A DNA stretch of 64,000 nt from Streptomyces sp. NBC_01217 (GCF_035994185.1 NZ_CP108538.1:2480001-2544000); one strand, 5' to 3'; numbered from the stretch's first letter, positions 36,006 through 43,929 are shown. Program-made: numbers and translations. Notes: generated by a model from the sequence alone, not told the origin.

Positions 36006-36040
36006 TGAGGGCCGCCACCCGCCTCGGGTGGCGGCCCTCA
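36006..36040. terminator. Terminator of glnA, 15-bp perfect stem
   Basis: Arms TGAGGGCCGCCACCC (36006-36020) and the complement (36026-36040) with loop GCCTC. It lies between the convergent glnA and MFS transporter genes, so it probably acts in both directions. Confidence 0.8.
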
Positions 36041-36084
36041 GCCGTGGCCGGCGAGGTGCTCGCGGCGTGGAGCCTCCGGGTGGT

Positions 36085-37515
36085 CTACGGCACTTGCGGC
36101 GTATCGGCCGAGGTGTCCCCGTCCCTCGCACGGCCGAGTGTGCGGTCGAAGACGGTCAGGAGGAGGCAGAGCACTCCTGCGCCGAGCATGAACCAGGCGA
36201 GGTGGTGCATGCCACCGGTGTCCGCGCGCTGCCCGAAGGAGGTGGCCGTTGCGGAGGAGGCGACCATCGAGCCGACGTAGGCGAAGGTGCGCAGCAGGCC
36301 GGCCGAGGAGGCGGTGCGCTCGGGGTCGGCCTGGAAGTAGACGGAGTTCTGCAGGGCCAGGCTGTTCAGTCCCTGCGGGACGCCGAAGATCAGGGCGACG
36401 AGAATCAGCATCCACACGGGGCTGTCCCCGGTGAGCGTCAGCATCACCGCACAGGCGACAACCTGCCCGAACGCACCGACGAGCAGCTTGCCGCGCACGC
36501 CATTGTGTCGTCCGGAGACGATCGAGACACCGATGGCCACCAGGAACATGGGGATCTGCACCAGTCCGGCGTGGGAGGGCGAGAGCCCGGAGCCCTCCTG
36601 CGTCCACTGGGTGAACCCGTAGAGGAAGGAGTAGGCGACGACGTAGGCGACGAGCGCGCGCCCGTAGGTGGCCAGAAGTGGCGTGTTGCCGCCCAGCACC
36701 CGCAGGTCGATGAACGGGGTGGGGGCCCGTAGCTCCCGCGCCGCGAACGCGGCGCTCGCCGCGGCGGCGATCACCAGCAGGTACCAGTCACGCAGGTGCA
36801 GGTTCATCAGGAACAGCAGCAGCGAGACCAGCATCGCGGCGAACAGCGCCATGCCGGGCAGGTCGAGCCGGGCGGCGAGGCGCCCACGCTGCGGGGACTC
36901 CCCTGTACCGGCCTCCTTGGGCAGCCGGAGCAGCCCCAGCAGCACGGCCGCGACGGCCAGCGGCACATTCAGCGCGAAGGTGGCGCGCCAGCCGCCCAGC
37001 CCGATCAGCAGGCCGCCCAGCAGAGGGCCGATCACGGCGATGGTCTGGTTGGCAACGGCCAGAGCGGTCAGCACCCCACTGGGACTGTCCTGCCCGGTGC
37101 GCTTGGCCTCGCTGCGCAACAGCGCCATCGCGGCGGGATACCCGGCGCAGGTGCCGAACCCGAGCAGGACCCGCGAGGCGATCAGCACCCCCAGGTTCGG
37201 CGCCAGGGTGCCGACGACACCGGCGACCCCGACAAGGCTCGTGCTGACGAGGAAGAGCCTGCGCGGCCCGAAGATGTCGATGAGCCGACCCACGACAGGC
37301 TGTCCGAGAGCGGTGGCCAGGTAGAGGGCCGAGACCAGCCACGCGGTCTGCGAGGGCGGCACGCCCAACGCGTCGCCGACGGGTACGAGCGTGACGGCGA
37401 TGATCGTCGAGTTGACCGGGTTCAGGACCGAGCCCAGCATCATCGGCGGCAGCAGCCGCCGGTCGAAGCCCGTCGTCGCCGTCCCGCCTCGCCCCTCTGT
37501 TTTCTGATCAGTCAT
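36085..37515 (-). CDS. MFS multidrug-type exporter (DHA2-like)
   Basis: A 476-residue major-facilitator transporter. It starts GFDRRLLPPMMLGSVLNPVN with the early helix containing NSTIIAVTLVPVGDALGV, then the signature ALGQPVVGRLIDIFGPRRLF (motif A) and VLLGFGTCAGYPAAMALLRS. About 14 hydrophobic segments are expected from its length. Such exporters pump drugs or metabolites using the proton gradient. The downstream end is convergent with glnA. Its start overlaps the stop of the marR gene by 8 bp, so the regulator and pump are one operon and the pump is probably controlled by that regulator. Confidence 0.92.
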   Translation of the reverse strand: MTDQKTEGRGGTATTGFDRRLLPPMMLGSVLNPVNSTIIAVTLVPVGDALGVPPSQTAWLVSALYLATALGQPVVGRLIDIFGPRRLFLVSTSLVGVAGVVGTLAPNLGVLIASRVLLGFGTCAGYPAAMALLRSEAKRTGQDSPSGVLTALAVANQTIAVIGPLLGGLLIGLGGWRATFALNVPLAVAAVLLGLLRLPKEAGTGESPQRGRLAARLDLPGMALFAAMLVSLLLFLMNLHLRDWYLLVIAAAASAAFAARELRAPTPFIDLRVLGGNTPLLATYGRALVAYVVAYSFLYGFTQWTQEGSGLSPSHAGLVQIPMFLVAIGVSIVSGRHNGVRGKLLVGAFGQVVACAVMLTLTGDSPVWMLILVALIFGVPQGLNSLALQNSVYFQADPERTASSAGLLRTFAYVGSMVASSATATSFGQRADTGGMHHLAWFMLGAGVLCLLLTVFDRTLGRARDGDTSADTPQVP

Positions 37516-37954
37516 GGGTGAGGCGCTCCAGTACCGCCATGGCGACGATCACGGCCCGCCGTTCCTCTTCCGTGCACTTCTCCTGCAACTCACCGGCAAG
37601 CCATTCCTGTCGGGCCTGCCGTCCCTCCTCCACTCGCCGGTGCCCCTCCGCGGTCAGCGCGATCAGCAGACGGCGCCCGTCATCGGGGTCGGGCCGCCGT
37701 TCCACCAGACCCAAGGACGTCAGCGACGCGATCGTCGCCGTCATCGACTGATGACGCACTCCCTCGGCCGAGGCGAGCTCACTGGCCGTGACGCCTTGCT
37801 TGCCGGACAGGCGAGTCAGGACGGACGCCTGCCCGAGAGTGATGTCCTCGGCCCCGGCGGCGTTCAGGATGCGGCGCCGCAGGCGGCTGATGACCGCACG
37901 GACCTCTCGCGAAGCCTGAACTGCTGAGGGCGACGGGCGCGGGCTCTCGTTCAT
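37508..37954 (-). CDS. MarR-family transcriptional regulator
   Basis: A 148-residue winged-helix regulator. The core is AEDITLGQASVLTRLSGKQG, then VTASELASAEGVRHQSMTAT with the recognition helix, and the wing LGLVERRPDPDDGRRLLIAL. The flanking dimerisation helices (VQASREVRAVISRLRRRILN and EERRAVIVAMAVLERL) are as expected. It usually represses a neighbouring efflux gene; here the MFS gene follows with an 8-bp overlap. ATG at 37954 (MNESPRP) is chosen because the preceding in-frame ATG lies three codons upstream without a better ribosome site. A TGTACAGTTT direct repeat lies just upstream. Confidence 0.92.
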   Translation of the reverse strand: MNESPRPSPSAVQASREVRAVISRLRRRILNAAGAEDITLGQASVLTRLSGKQGVTASELASAEGVRHQSMTATIASLTSLGLVERRPDPDDGRRLLIALTAEGHRRVEEGRQARQEWLAGELQEKCTEEERRAVIVAMAVLERLTHD

Positions 37955-37984
37955 GCATTCCACACTAGAATCCGCAGCTCAAGT

Positions 37985-38008
37985 TGTACAGTTTCATCTG
38001 TACAGTTT
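37985..38008. promoter_or_regulatory. Candidate MarR operator, TGTACAGTTT direct repeat
   Basis: TGTACAGTTT occurs at 37985-37994 and 37999-38008; the TGTACA core of each copy is itself a palindrome. It lies about 30-55 bp upstream of the marR start on the opposite strand, so it probably overlaps the marR-MFS promoter. This is inference from position and symmetry. Confidence 0.5.
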
Positions 38009-38245
38009 GGGCTGCTTGACGAGCCCACTCCGCGGGGCCGCAGCGCGACCCCAGCGTCGTGGCCCCTGCCCCCCTGGCCCTTTCACACCGGAGAGCCACC
38101 CCGGATGTGGAACACATCGGCCCCGGCTTCGCAACCGCACGGGAGGGAACTGACACTGCCACTCCCAGGATGGGCAGTCTCTTGTTGCCCAACAGCCCTC
38201 ATGCCACGCTTTTCCTTGCACGGATCCACGGCAAAGGGGAATCTC

Positions 38246-39013
38246 ATGCACGGAAAGAAGCGAATTCTCGCCCTGGTCGGCGTCCCGCTCGGTGCGTCAC
38301 TCGCGCTGGCACCGGCAATGTCCGCCGAGGCGCACGCCGCAACTCCTGGCAAGAGTGCAGCGTCGGGGGCTGCTTCGCTGCCTTCGCTCATTCCGGCGGC
38401 CTCCTGTTCGGTCTCCGGAACCGAAGGCCCAAATGAGAGCGCGGCTCTGTCAGGCGCCGGTTTCACCGCCAACGCAACTGTCACCTTCTTCAGCGGGAAA
38501 CGCCCGATCACCTCTGGGACGGCAAATGCGGGCGGAGTTGTCCGAGCGGTGGCAGTAGTCAAGGCCGACGAGGCCGTTACAGCCCAAGAGGGCGCGAACC
38601 AACAGCCGTGCCTGAACCTTGTCAAGCCGTCCGCGACGACGCCTACGGGCCCGGTCACGCCGAATCCGAACACTCCGGATGCGGCCACCGAGAGGATCCA
38701 GGCGGCCGCCGCCGGGGAGAACGACGGCGACGCGACGTGCAGGCAGAAGGTCGACCAGTTCAAGAAGAACGCCGACAAGACCCCGGTCTACCGGCTGGAT
38801 TACAACGCCGCATTCAACAACGAGGTGGCCGCCACCGCCGGCTGCTCGGCAATGCTGGCGCAGCTTCGGTCGGGAGTCCCGGCCGCGCAGACACAGACAC
38901 AGACACAGGATCAGACACAGACGCAGGACCGGGGACAGGATCGGGGACAGGACCGGGGACAGGACCGGGGACAGGACCGGGGTGACCGCGGGGAAGGACG
39001 TGGGAACCGCTGA
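38246..39013 (+). CDS. Secreted protein with C-terminal QDRG tandem repeat
   Basis: A 255-residue exported protein of unknown function. The signal peptide is MHGKKRILALVGVPLGASLA followed by LAPAMSAEAHAATPG, with a likely cut after an Ala-x-Ala. The mature N-terminal part has an Ig-like stretch (CSVSGTEGPNESAALSGAGF, ATVTFFSGKRPITSG), then a helical Cys-containing part (DATCRQKVDQFKKNADKTPV, AATAGCSAMLAQLR). The C-terminus is low complexity, with QTQTQTQDQTQTQ followed by repeated DRGQ units and DRGEGRGNR. ATG at 38246 follows AAGGGGA. The four copies of a 12-bp unit in DNA suggest slippage, so copy number may vary between strains. Confidence 0.78.
   Translation: MHGKKRILALVGVPLGASLALAPAMSAEAHAATPGKSAASGAASLPSLIPAASCSVSGTEGPNESAALSGAGFTANATVTFFSGKRPITSGTANAGGVVRAVAVVKADEAVTAQEGANQQPCLNLVKPSATTPTGPVTPNPNTPDAATERIQAAAAGENDGDATCRQKVDQFKKNADKTPVYRLDYNAAFNNEVAATAGCSAMLAQLRSGVPAAQTQTQTQDQTQTQDRGQDRGQDRGQDRGQDRGDRGEGRGNR
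38926..38982 (+). repeat. Tandem 12-bp repeat encoding (Q)DRG units
   Basis: Copies of GGACAGGACCGG with small changes run through the 3' end of the secreted protein gene, preceded by a CAGACACAGACACAG-type 6-bp repeat from about 38885. Both code for Gln/Asp/Arg/Gly-rich low complexity. Confidence 0.65.
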
Positions 39014-39019
39014 CCGCAA

Positions 39020-39072
39020 GCCCCACACCAAGGGTCTGGCAGCTCGCTGCCGGGCCCTTTGTGGTGTGGTCG
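39020..39072 (+). terminator. Imperfect long hairpin after the secreted protein gene
   Basis: CCACACCA (39023-39030) pairs with TGGTGTGG (39062-39069), enclosing an inner AGGGTCTGGCAG / CTGCCGGGCCCT stem with two mismatches. It lies just past the stop codon. Confidence 0.5.
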
Positions 39073-39147
39073 GTGGGATTTTTCCCTGCTTCACGCCGCC
39101 GAGGGCCGGTGGCCCACTGACAGAGCGCGCTTCCGGAAACCGACTAT

Positions 39148-39168
39148 CCTGGGAGTAGAGGTCCCAGG
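39148..39168. promoter_or_regulatory. Candidate operator CCTGGGA-n7-TCCCAGG
   Basis: A perfect inverted repeat with 7-bp arms, 42-62 bp before the XRE regulator start, in a relatively AT-rich promoter-like stretch. It could be an autoregulatory site. Binding is not shown. Confidence 0.4.
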
Positions 39169-39210
39169 TAATAAGCATCCGCAATCGTCGCCCAGCAAAG
39201 GGAACCACGG

Positions 39211-40113
39211 ATGAATTACGACCAACGGCGAGCGGAGCTCGCGGACTTCCTCAGAACGCGACGGCTGGCTCTTCAGCCGGAAGAGGTCGGTCTCCCCCCA
39301 CGGACATCACGGCGAACGCCGGGACTGCGACGGGAAGACGTTGCCGACCTGGCAGGCATAAGCGCCTGCTGGTATTCCCGGCTGGAGCAGGCCAGGAACA
39401 TCCGGGTCTCCGATCACGTCCTCAATTCGCTGGCCGAAGCCCTTCGTCTGAACGCCGAGGAGCGCGACTATCTCCTGGCTCTGGCGAACGAGGATCCCCG
39501 TTCCAGTACGGCCATTCCTGCGGACGGTGTTCCTCCGGCTCTCCAGCGCATCCTGGACAGCCAGCATCCGCATCCGGCCCTCGCCCTCGGTCCTCGTTTC
39601 AACATTCTTGCCTGGAACCAGGCAAGAACCGATGTGTACGGCGATCTGGCCGAAATCCCACCTGAGCACCGCCATATGCTGTGGCTGTTCTTCGGCGGAT
39701 ATCTGCGCGAGCTGATTCAGAACTGGGAGCCGAGCGCCCGCTCCGTGCTGGCCGAATTCCGGGCGGCCACCGGATCGTACGTCCACGAACCGTGGTTCAC
39801 CACTCTGGTCGGTGAACTGAGCCGCAGCAGCCCGGAGTTCCGCACCTGGTGGCAGCAGCACGAAATAGAGAGGCACCATGTCACCGCCCGGGAAGTGAGG
39901 CATCCTTCCGTCGGCCGCATGGTGCTGGAGGAGAACGCGCTCATTGTCGACGACTGCTCGGATCGACGGATCATCCTGGAGATCCCGCAACCCGGCACCG
40001 GCACCGAGAACAAGCTCACCGCGCTCTCCTGCCGCTCCCATCGGGTGATGGCCCCGCCGTGGTACGTGATTCGGACGCCGGCCTCATGGGAACCGCGGAA
40101 CAACTACCACTGA
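39211..40113 (+). CDS. XRE-family regulator with MmyB-like ligand-binding domain
   Basis: A 300-residue regulator. The helix-turn-helix is RRTPGLRREDVADLAGISAC followed by WYSRLEQARNIRVSDHVLNS, a signature shared by many Streptomyces regulators of this class. The C-terminal ~190 residues are the MmyB-like PAS-type ligand domain, with RFNILAWNQARTDVYGDLAE, HMLWLFFGGYLRELIQNW and HPSVGRMVLEENALIVDD. Such proteins often control adjacent oxidoreductase genes, but none is adjacent here. ATG at 39211 gives MNYDQRRAEL. An inverted repeat lies upstream, and a 19-bp terminator follows. Confidence 0.9.
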   Translation: MNYDQRRAELADFLRTRRLALQPEEVGLPPRTSRRTPGLRREDVADLAGISACWYSRLEQARNIRVSDHVLNSLAEALRLNAEERDYLLALANEDPRSSTAIPADGVPPALQRILDSQHPHPALALGPRFNILAWNQARTDVYGDLAEIPPEHRHMLWLFFGGYLRELIQNWEPSARSVLAEFRAATGSYVHEPWFTTLVGELSRSSPEFRTWWQQHEIERHHVTAREVRHPSVGRMVLEENALIVDDCSDRRIILEIPQPGTGTENKLTALSCRSHRVMAPPWYVIRTPASWEPRNNYH

Positions 40114-40139
40114 ACTCCTCAACGGCCTGCCGGAGGGGT

Positions 40140-40184
40140 GCGCCTGTGCCCTCGGAGCTCCAGGGGCTCCGAGGGCACAGGCGC
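40140..40184. terminator. Bidirectional terminator, 19-bp perfect stem
   Basis: Arms GCGCCTGTGCCCTCGGAGC (40140-40158) and its complement (40166-40184) with a 7-nt loop, between the convergent XRE gene and the 89-residue gene. One of the longest perfect stems in the window. Confidence 0.85.
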
Positions 40185-40191
40185 GTCGCTG

Positions 40192-40461
40192 TCAGCGGCC
40201 GTAGCGGATCAGGGCGCGGACCATGCGGCAGGTCGTGTCGGACGGCGGGTGGATGCCGATGCGCTCGGCAGTCGTACGTATCTTGTCGTTGGTCGCGGTC
40301 GACGGGTAGTAGACGCCCGTGTCGAGCAGGGCGATCGCCAGGCGCATGGCCTTCAGACGGCGGTTGTGGGAGACGTACCACTCGCGGGGCCGGCCCGCGG
40401 GGAGCGGCTTCTTCTGCAGGGGCTTGTGGAGCGGCTTGGTCGTGACTGCGGCAACGGCCAT
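40192..40461 (-). CDS. Small basic conserved protein of unknown function
   Basis: An 89-residue, highly basic protein: MAVAAVTTKPLHKPLQKKPL, then GRPREWYVSHNRRLKAMRLA and the C-terminus TTCRMVRALIRYGR. It has no signal peptide or membrane segment. The Lys/Arg-rich N-terminus and helical Arg-rich core suggest nucleic acid binding, but I recognise no named family. ATG at 40461 follows AGGAGG by about 6 nt, a strong site. It is convergent with the XRE regulator and divergent from the ArsC/Spx-like gene. Confidence 0.72.
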   Translation of the reverse strand: MAVAAVTTKPLHKPLQKKPLPAGRPREWYVSHNRRLKAMRLAIALLDTGVYYPSTATNDKIRTTAERIGIHPPSDTTCRMVRALIRYGR

Positions 40462-40581
40462 GGGCAACCTCCTGGCACGGTCGTGAAACCCTCACGAACT
40501 GCCTCCATTTTACGGCCCCCCACTGACAATCGTCGCTGGCCAGACGGGCTTTCGGGGCGTCCCTCCCGTACCGTTGGCCCC

Positions 40582-40941
40582 ATGGAGATCTGGATCAATC
40601 CCGCCTGTTCCAAGTGCCGCAGCGCGGTGCAGCTGCTCGATGCGGAGGGCGCCGATTACACCGTCCGCCGCTATCTGGAGGACGTGCCGTCGCCGGACGA
40701 GATCCGGGCCGTGCTCGACCGGCTCGGGCTGGAGCCGTGGGACATCACGCGCACGCACGAAGCGGACGCGAAGGAACTCGGGCTCAAGGAGTGGCCGCGC
40801 GGGGCCGGTTCGCGGGATCGGTGGATCGCGGCGCTCGCCGGGCATCCGAAGCTGATCCAGCGGCCGATCATCACGGCCGACGACGGCACCGCCGTCGTGG
40901 CGCGCACGGACGAGGCGGTACGGGACGCCCTGGGGCGCTGA
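40582..40941 (+). CDS. ArsC/Spx-like thioredoxin-fold protein
   Basis: A 119-residue protein of the ArsC/Spx/YffB family. MEIWINPACSKCRSAVQLLD contains the N-terminal Cys-x-x-Cys (CSKC) of the thioredoxin-like fold. DYTVRRYLEDVPSPDEIRAV, GHPKLIQRPIITADDGTAVV and ARTDEAVRDAL follow as in arsenate reductase-like proteins. True ArsC has a single catalytic Cys with Arg residues; here RPIITADD matches the usual KLIQRPIV site, so arsenate reductase or a redox-regulatory role is possible. There is no arsenite pump or ars regulator nearby, so a general thiol role is as likely. ATG at 40582. Confidence 0.85.
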   Translation: MEIWINPACSKCRSAVQLLDAEGADYTVRRYLEDVPSPDEIRAVLDRLGLEPWDITRTHEADAKELGLKEWPRGAGSRDRWIAALAGHPKLIQRPIITADDGTAVVARTDEAVRDALGR

Positions 40942-41086
40942 GCATCCCGGCGCTTTCTGTCCGCCGCTCACCGGGCCGTCACGACATCACCCGCCCACGC
41001 CCGGTGCGGGCGGGGCGGACGGCCCGCACGGATCCGCCCCTCGCGCGCAGGAGGGACGCGTGCGCCCGCCGCCCCACGGCCCTCTC

Positions 41087-41998
41087 CTATGCCCCCGCCT
41101 GCTTCTCCGCCTCGGCCAGCAGTTCCGTCAGGCGCAGTCCGAACCGGGCGTCGCAGGGGTGCGGTACTCCCGTGCGTACCGAGTCGATCAGTGCGTCCAG
41201 CGCTGCCCGGAAGGCGCCGACCGCGTCGCCCCACCGCGGGAGTGTGACGATTCCTTCCTCTCCTCTGAGCTCGATCTCCATGCCCACCGCGCCCACCGGG
41301 GCGCCCAGTGCGAGGGTCACCGTGCTGGAGGCGCCGGAGGTGTGGCGCAGGATCAGATGGGTGGTGTCGGACGGGCCGTGGGCCGCGGTCAGGTGGGTCA
41401 CGTCTCCCAGCACCGGGATCAGGACCGACAGGACGTGCGGGCCGACATCCCAGAGGCCGCCCTTCTCCCGGCGCCAGGGCGAGGCGGCGTACTCACTGGT
41501 CGCACCGGGGGCGAACAGCGCTCCGATCCATTCCGCGCGGGCGGTGAACCAGCCGTCCAGGGCAGCCTGTTCACTGATCCAGGAAGAGGTCTCGGCAGCG
41601 AACCGCAGGGTGCAGAAGACGATGGAGGCGACGTTGGCCTGCTCGACCGCCCGGGCGACCTCGCGGGCTCCGGCGACGGTCGTCGCGACCGGCTTGTCCA
41701 TCAGCAGATGGCGCCCGGTGGCCGCCGCGCGGGCGGCGAGCGGGGCCTGGACGTCCGGCGGCACGGCGAACGCGATGGCATCACTGGCCGCGAAGAGCTC
41801 GTCGAGGCCCGTGTCATCGGTGTACGCCGTGGTGCCGTGGGCGGCGGCCAGCGCGTTCGCGGCCTCGGGGCTCCGGCCCCACACGCCGCTCAGTGCGACG
41901 CCGGGGTGGGCGGCGAGGGCGGGGGCCTGGGTGTTCCGGGCCCAGGGGCCCGTACCTACGAGGCCGATGCGCAGGGGGGTCGCGGGGAGTGTCGTCAT
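41087..41998 (-). CDS. Gfo/Idh/MocA-family oxidoreductase
   Basis: A 303-residue NAD(P)-dependent dehydrogenase. The nucleotide-binding motif is RIGLVGTGPWARNTQAPALA, and the family active-site motif is LLMDKPVATTVAGAREVARA (Lys in the DKP motif). FVMDGT-like elements are replaced by GLWDVGPHVLSVLIPVLGDV, with the conserved GPH His. The protein ends LTELLAEAEKQAGA. The substrate is unknown; family members act on sugars and inositols. ATG at 41998 (MTTLPATPLRIGL) is preferred to an upstream in-frame start whose sequence looks non-coding. It stands alone upstream of the decayed region. Confidence 0.9.
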   Translation of the reverse strand: MTTLPATPLRIGLVGTGPWARNTQAPALAAHPGVALSGVWGRSPEAANALAAAHGTTAYTDDTGLDELFAASDAIAFAVPPDVQAPLAARAAATGRHLLMDKPVATTVAGAREVARAVEQANVASIVFCTLRFAAETSSWISEQAALDGWFTARAEWIGALFAPGATSEYAASPWRREKGGLWDVGPHVLSVLIPVLGDVTHLTAAHGPSDTTHLILRHTSGASSTVTLALGAPVGAVGMEIELRGEEGIVTLPRWGDAVGAFRAALDALIDSVRTGVPHPCDARFGLRLTELLAEAEKQAGA

Positions 41999-42079
41999 GG
42001 GGCAAGTCTGCCGGGTCCACCGGCCCGCTCCCGTATTGAGCCTGCGGAGAGTGGGGTTCCTGGCCACGTTTACGGTGCC

Positions 42080-42287
42080 GTGAACTCCGTATACGACGCG
42101 GACGGTTTCGACGTGCGGCGCCTCGCAAAGGGCGCGCCCACGGCCGGGATCCGGGACGCGGAGGATCTCCTTCGAGATCCATCCCGGTCAGTGCGACGTG
42201 AGGGTGTACGCGGCGGACGCGCTCGCCGCCGCCTACGTCCTGCCGCACCCGGAGGACTACCGCCTGCTGCACGTTCCTGGAGACTGA
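42080..42287 (+). pseudogene. Short frameshifted gene remnant
   Basis: GTG at 42080 opens VNSVYDADGFDVRRLAKGAP and continues TAGIRDAEDLLR. From about 42170 the protein-like reading moves to another frame, giving ISFEIHPGQCDVRVYAADAL and AAAYVLPHPEDYRLLHVPGD before a stop at 42285-42287. Start and stop differ by one base in frame, so a single-base shift lies near 42168-42175. I do not recognise the family. It ends at the outer edge of the TnpB element, which may have truncated or displaced it. Confidence that this is a gene remnant is moderate to low. Confidence 0.4.
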
Positions 42288-42289
42288 GC

Positions 42290-43889
42290 GGGGGTGAGTC
42301 CTGTTGCCAGGACTCATGCTCGGCCGCGCGCCCCGGACGGTGTTGGGCGTGCTGGTTGCCCGTTTTCGCTCCGTGTCCGGACGGCGCGGATCGTGTCCGT
42401 GGTCCGGGGATACGGGGACGGGTTTCCTCGCGCCCTGGGGTGCCCGGTCGGGCCTGGGCGGTCCGATGCCCGCGACGATCACTCCGGTCGTCGCGGGGCG
42501 GTGCCGTCCGTCGCCGGATCGGGTGCCCGAGGGCGCGCCTGCCGATCGCGATGCTCGCGGCATCGTGACGGCTGGGTTTACGGGTGCTGCTGGTGAGGGG
42601 CTTTTGCCAGTGCTTCGCGCCCCACACGCTGGTGTAGGCGGGATCGACCGCCACGATCGCAAGTCCCGCCTCTGCCGCCATGGAGACGATGCGGGCGCGG
42701 AGCCTCCCCGTGGGCATTGCGGAGATCAGCTTCCGGAAACGGCGCTTGCGGCCGTGTTTCTCGCGGGTCTTCTCCGCCGTGAAGTCCAGATCCTCGACCG
42801 CGATGGCCTTCACACCGGCATGCTCGGCCCAGGTGATCAGTCGGGTCAGGGCGTGCCGGACCTGTGCGTCCCGGTGGGACGCGGCGCCGGAGAGGTCGTA
42901 GAAGAAGCACCGGGGGTCGCCGATCGGGTTGCCGTGGGTGTCGAGGCGCCAGGCGGCAAGATGGTCGGCGTTTCATGTCCACCCCGACCACACCGTGCAC
43001 CAGCGCGGCGGTCAGCGGGACCGTCTGGGCGACGGGGCGCTGCCAGGAGGCGGTCAGGTACCAGCGTGCCCGGGTCACGTCGTGGTGGATGCGGTAGGCC
43101 ACCGCCCGGTTGGCGGTGATGCGGTCGGCCCACTCCTGGCCCCGGTGCGCGAACGCGACCCTGGCGGACAGGACGTAACGGCCGTGGGTGGTGTTCGCCA
43201 GATGCGTCAGCGGTGCGGGCAGCTTGATCGATACCTCGCCGGTGTCGGTGACGCGGATCGTTTCGTTCCCGAACCGTTTCCCGGACTCGCCGTCAGCTGT
43301 CAGGAACCAGCGCTCCGCCTCCCACCGCTCCCGCCACCCCACCTCCGTCAGCCCGGCCCCGGCCAGGTGATGGCGGGTGTTCAGCAGATGCTTCCCGCCG
43401 CGCACGACCCGTACCCGGCCCGCCTCACGGTCGGCGCGTACGGCGGCGAGCCGCGCCTCAAGCAGACGCAGCCGGCGCGCCTTGGCATGCCACTCGCGCT
43501 TGCTGCGGTAACCACCCGGGGCCCGCTTGGCGCCCTTCGCCCCGATCGGCAGGGACAACCGGTGGGTGATGGTCTTGATACCGGCTTCCGGGCTCTGGAG
43601 GTGCGCGGCCTGACCACGACGGGCGAGCGCCCACTGATCATGCGTCGCCTTGGTGACCGCGCCCGCCCACCGCGACGACGAGAGGGCCGTCAGCTCCCGC
43701 TTCCGCACCGCCCACGACATCGCCGAATGCTGAAGACCATCGGCGCACCGGGCCTTCAGATCACGCGACGCCAAAGACCCCACGTGCGCACCGACCAGCC
43801 GCAACACCTTCTCGTCCACGGACGTGAGGTGCTTCAGGCGGTCGCGGAACGGACCGCTGGTCAGGGCTCGCGCATAACACAGGAAACCT
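42290..43889 (-). pseudogene. tnpB: TnpB-like (IS200/IS605 accessory) protein, frameshifted and N-terminally truncated
   Basis: A broken RNA-guided-nuclease-like protein. From GTG at 43819 it reads VDEKVLRLVGAHVGSLASRD, then a helical basic part and HHDVTRARWYLTASWQRPV leading to GVVGVDM. There an extra A in an A-run (TTT at 42971-42973 on the plus strand) shifts the frame. Restoring it gives NADHLAAWRLDTHGNPIGDP (RuvC-I Asp in GVDMN), VKAIAVEDLDFTAEKTREKH (RuvC-II Glu), VDPAYTSVWGAKHWQ and RKPSRHDAASIAIGRRALGH (RuvC-III Asp). The Cys zinc finger between the last two is absent. Protein-like sequence continues upstream to about 43890 (YARALTSGPFRDRLKHLTS) with no start, so the N-terminus is also lost. 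No tnpA is nearby. Confidence 0.82.
42296..42315. ncRNA. Hairpin at the 3' end of the TnpB remnant (candidate element end / reRNA stem)
   Basis: GAGTCCTG-TTGC-CAGGACTC, a perfect 8-bp stem with a 4-nt loop at the 3' end of the TnpB reading frame. IS200/IS605 elements end in such hairpins, and the guide (omega) RNA of active TnpB overlaps this region. Whether an RNA is made here is unknown. Confidence 0.4.
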
Positions 43890-43891
43890 CG

Positions 43892-43929
43892 GTAACACGG
43901 GGTTCACATTTGAGCAACGGCCGGGAAAT
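43892..43929 (+). promoter_or_regulatory. glnII: GlnR box upstream of glnII
   Basis: GTAAC-n6-TTCAC-n6-GCAAC-n6-GAAAT at 43892-43929, spaced exactly as the GlnR consensus; the second half-site is weak. It lies about 70-105 bp before the glnII start and directly abuts the TnpB remnant. Confidence 0.75.

Noticed and set aside
40582..40941. Arsenic resistance operon
   Set aside because: Only an ArsC/Spx-like protein is present; no ArsR, arsenite pump or ArsM neighbours are seen.
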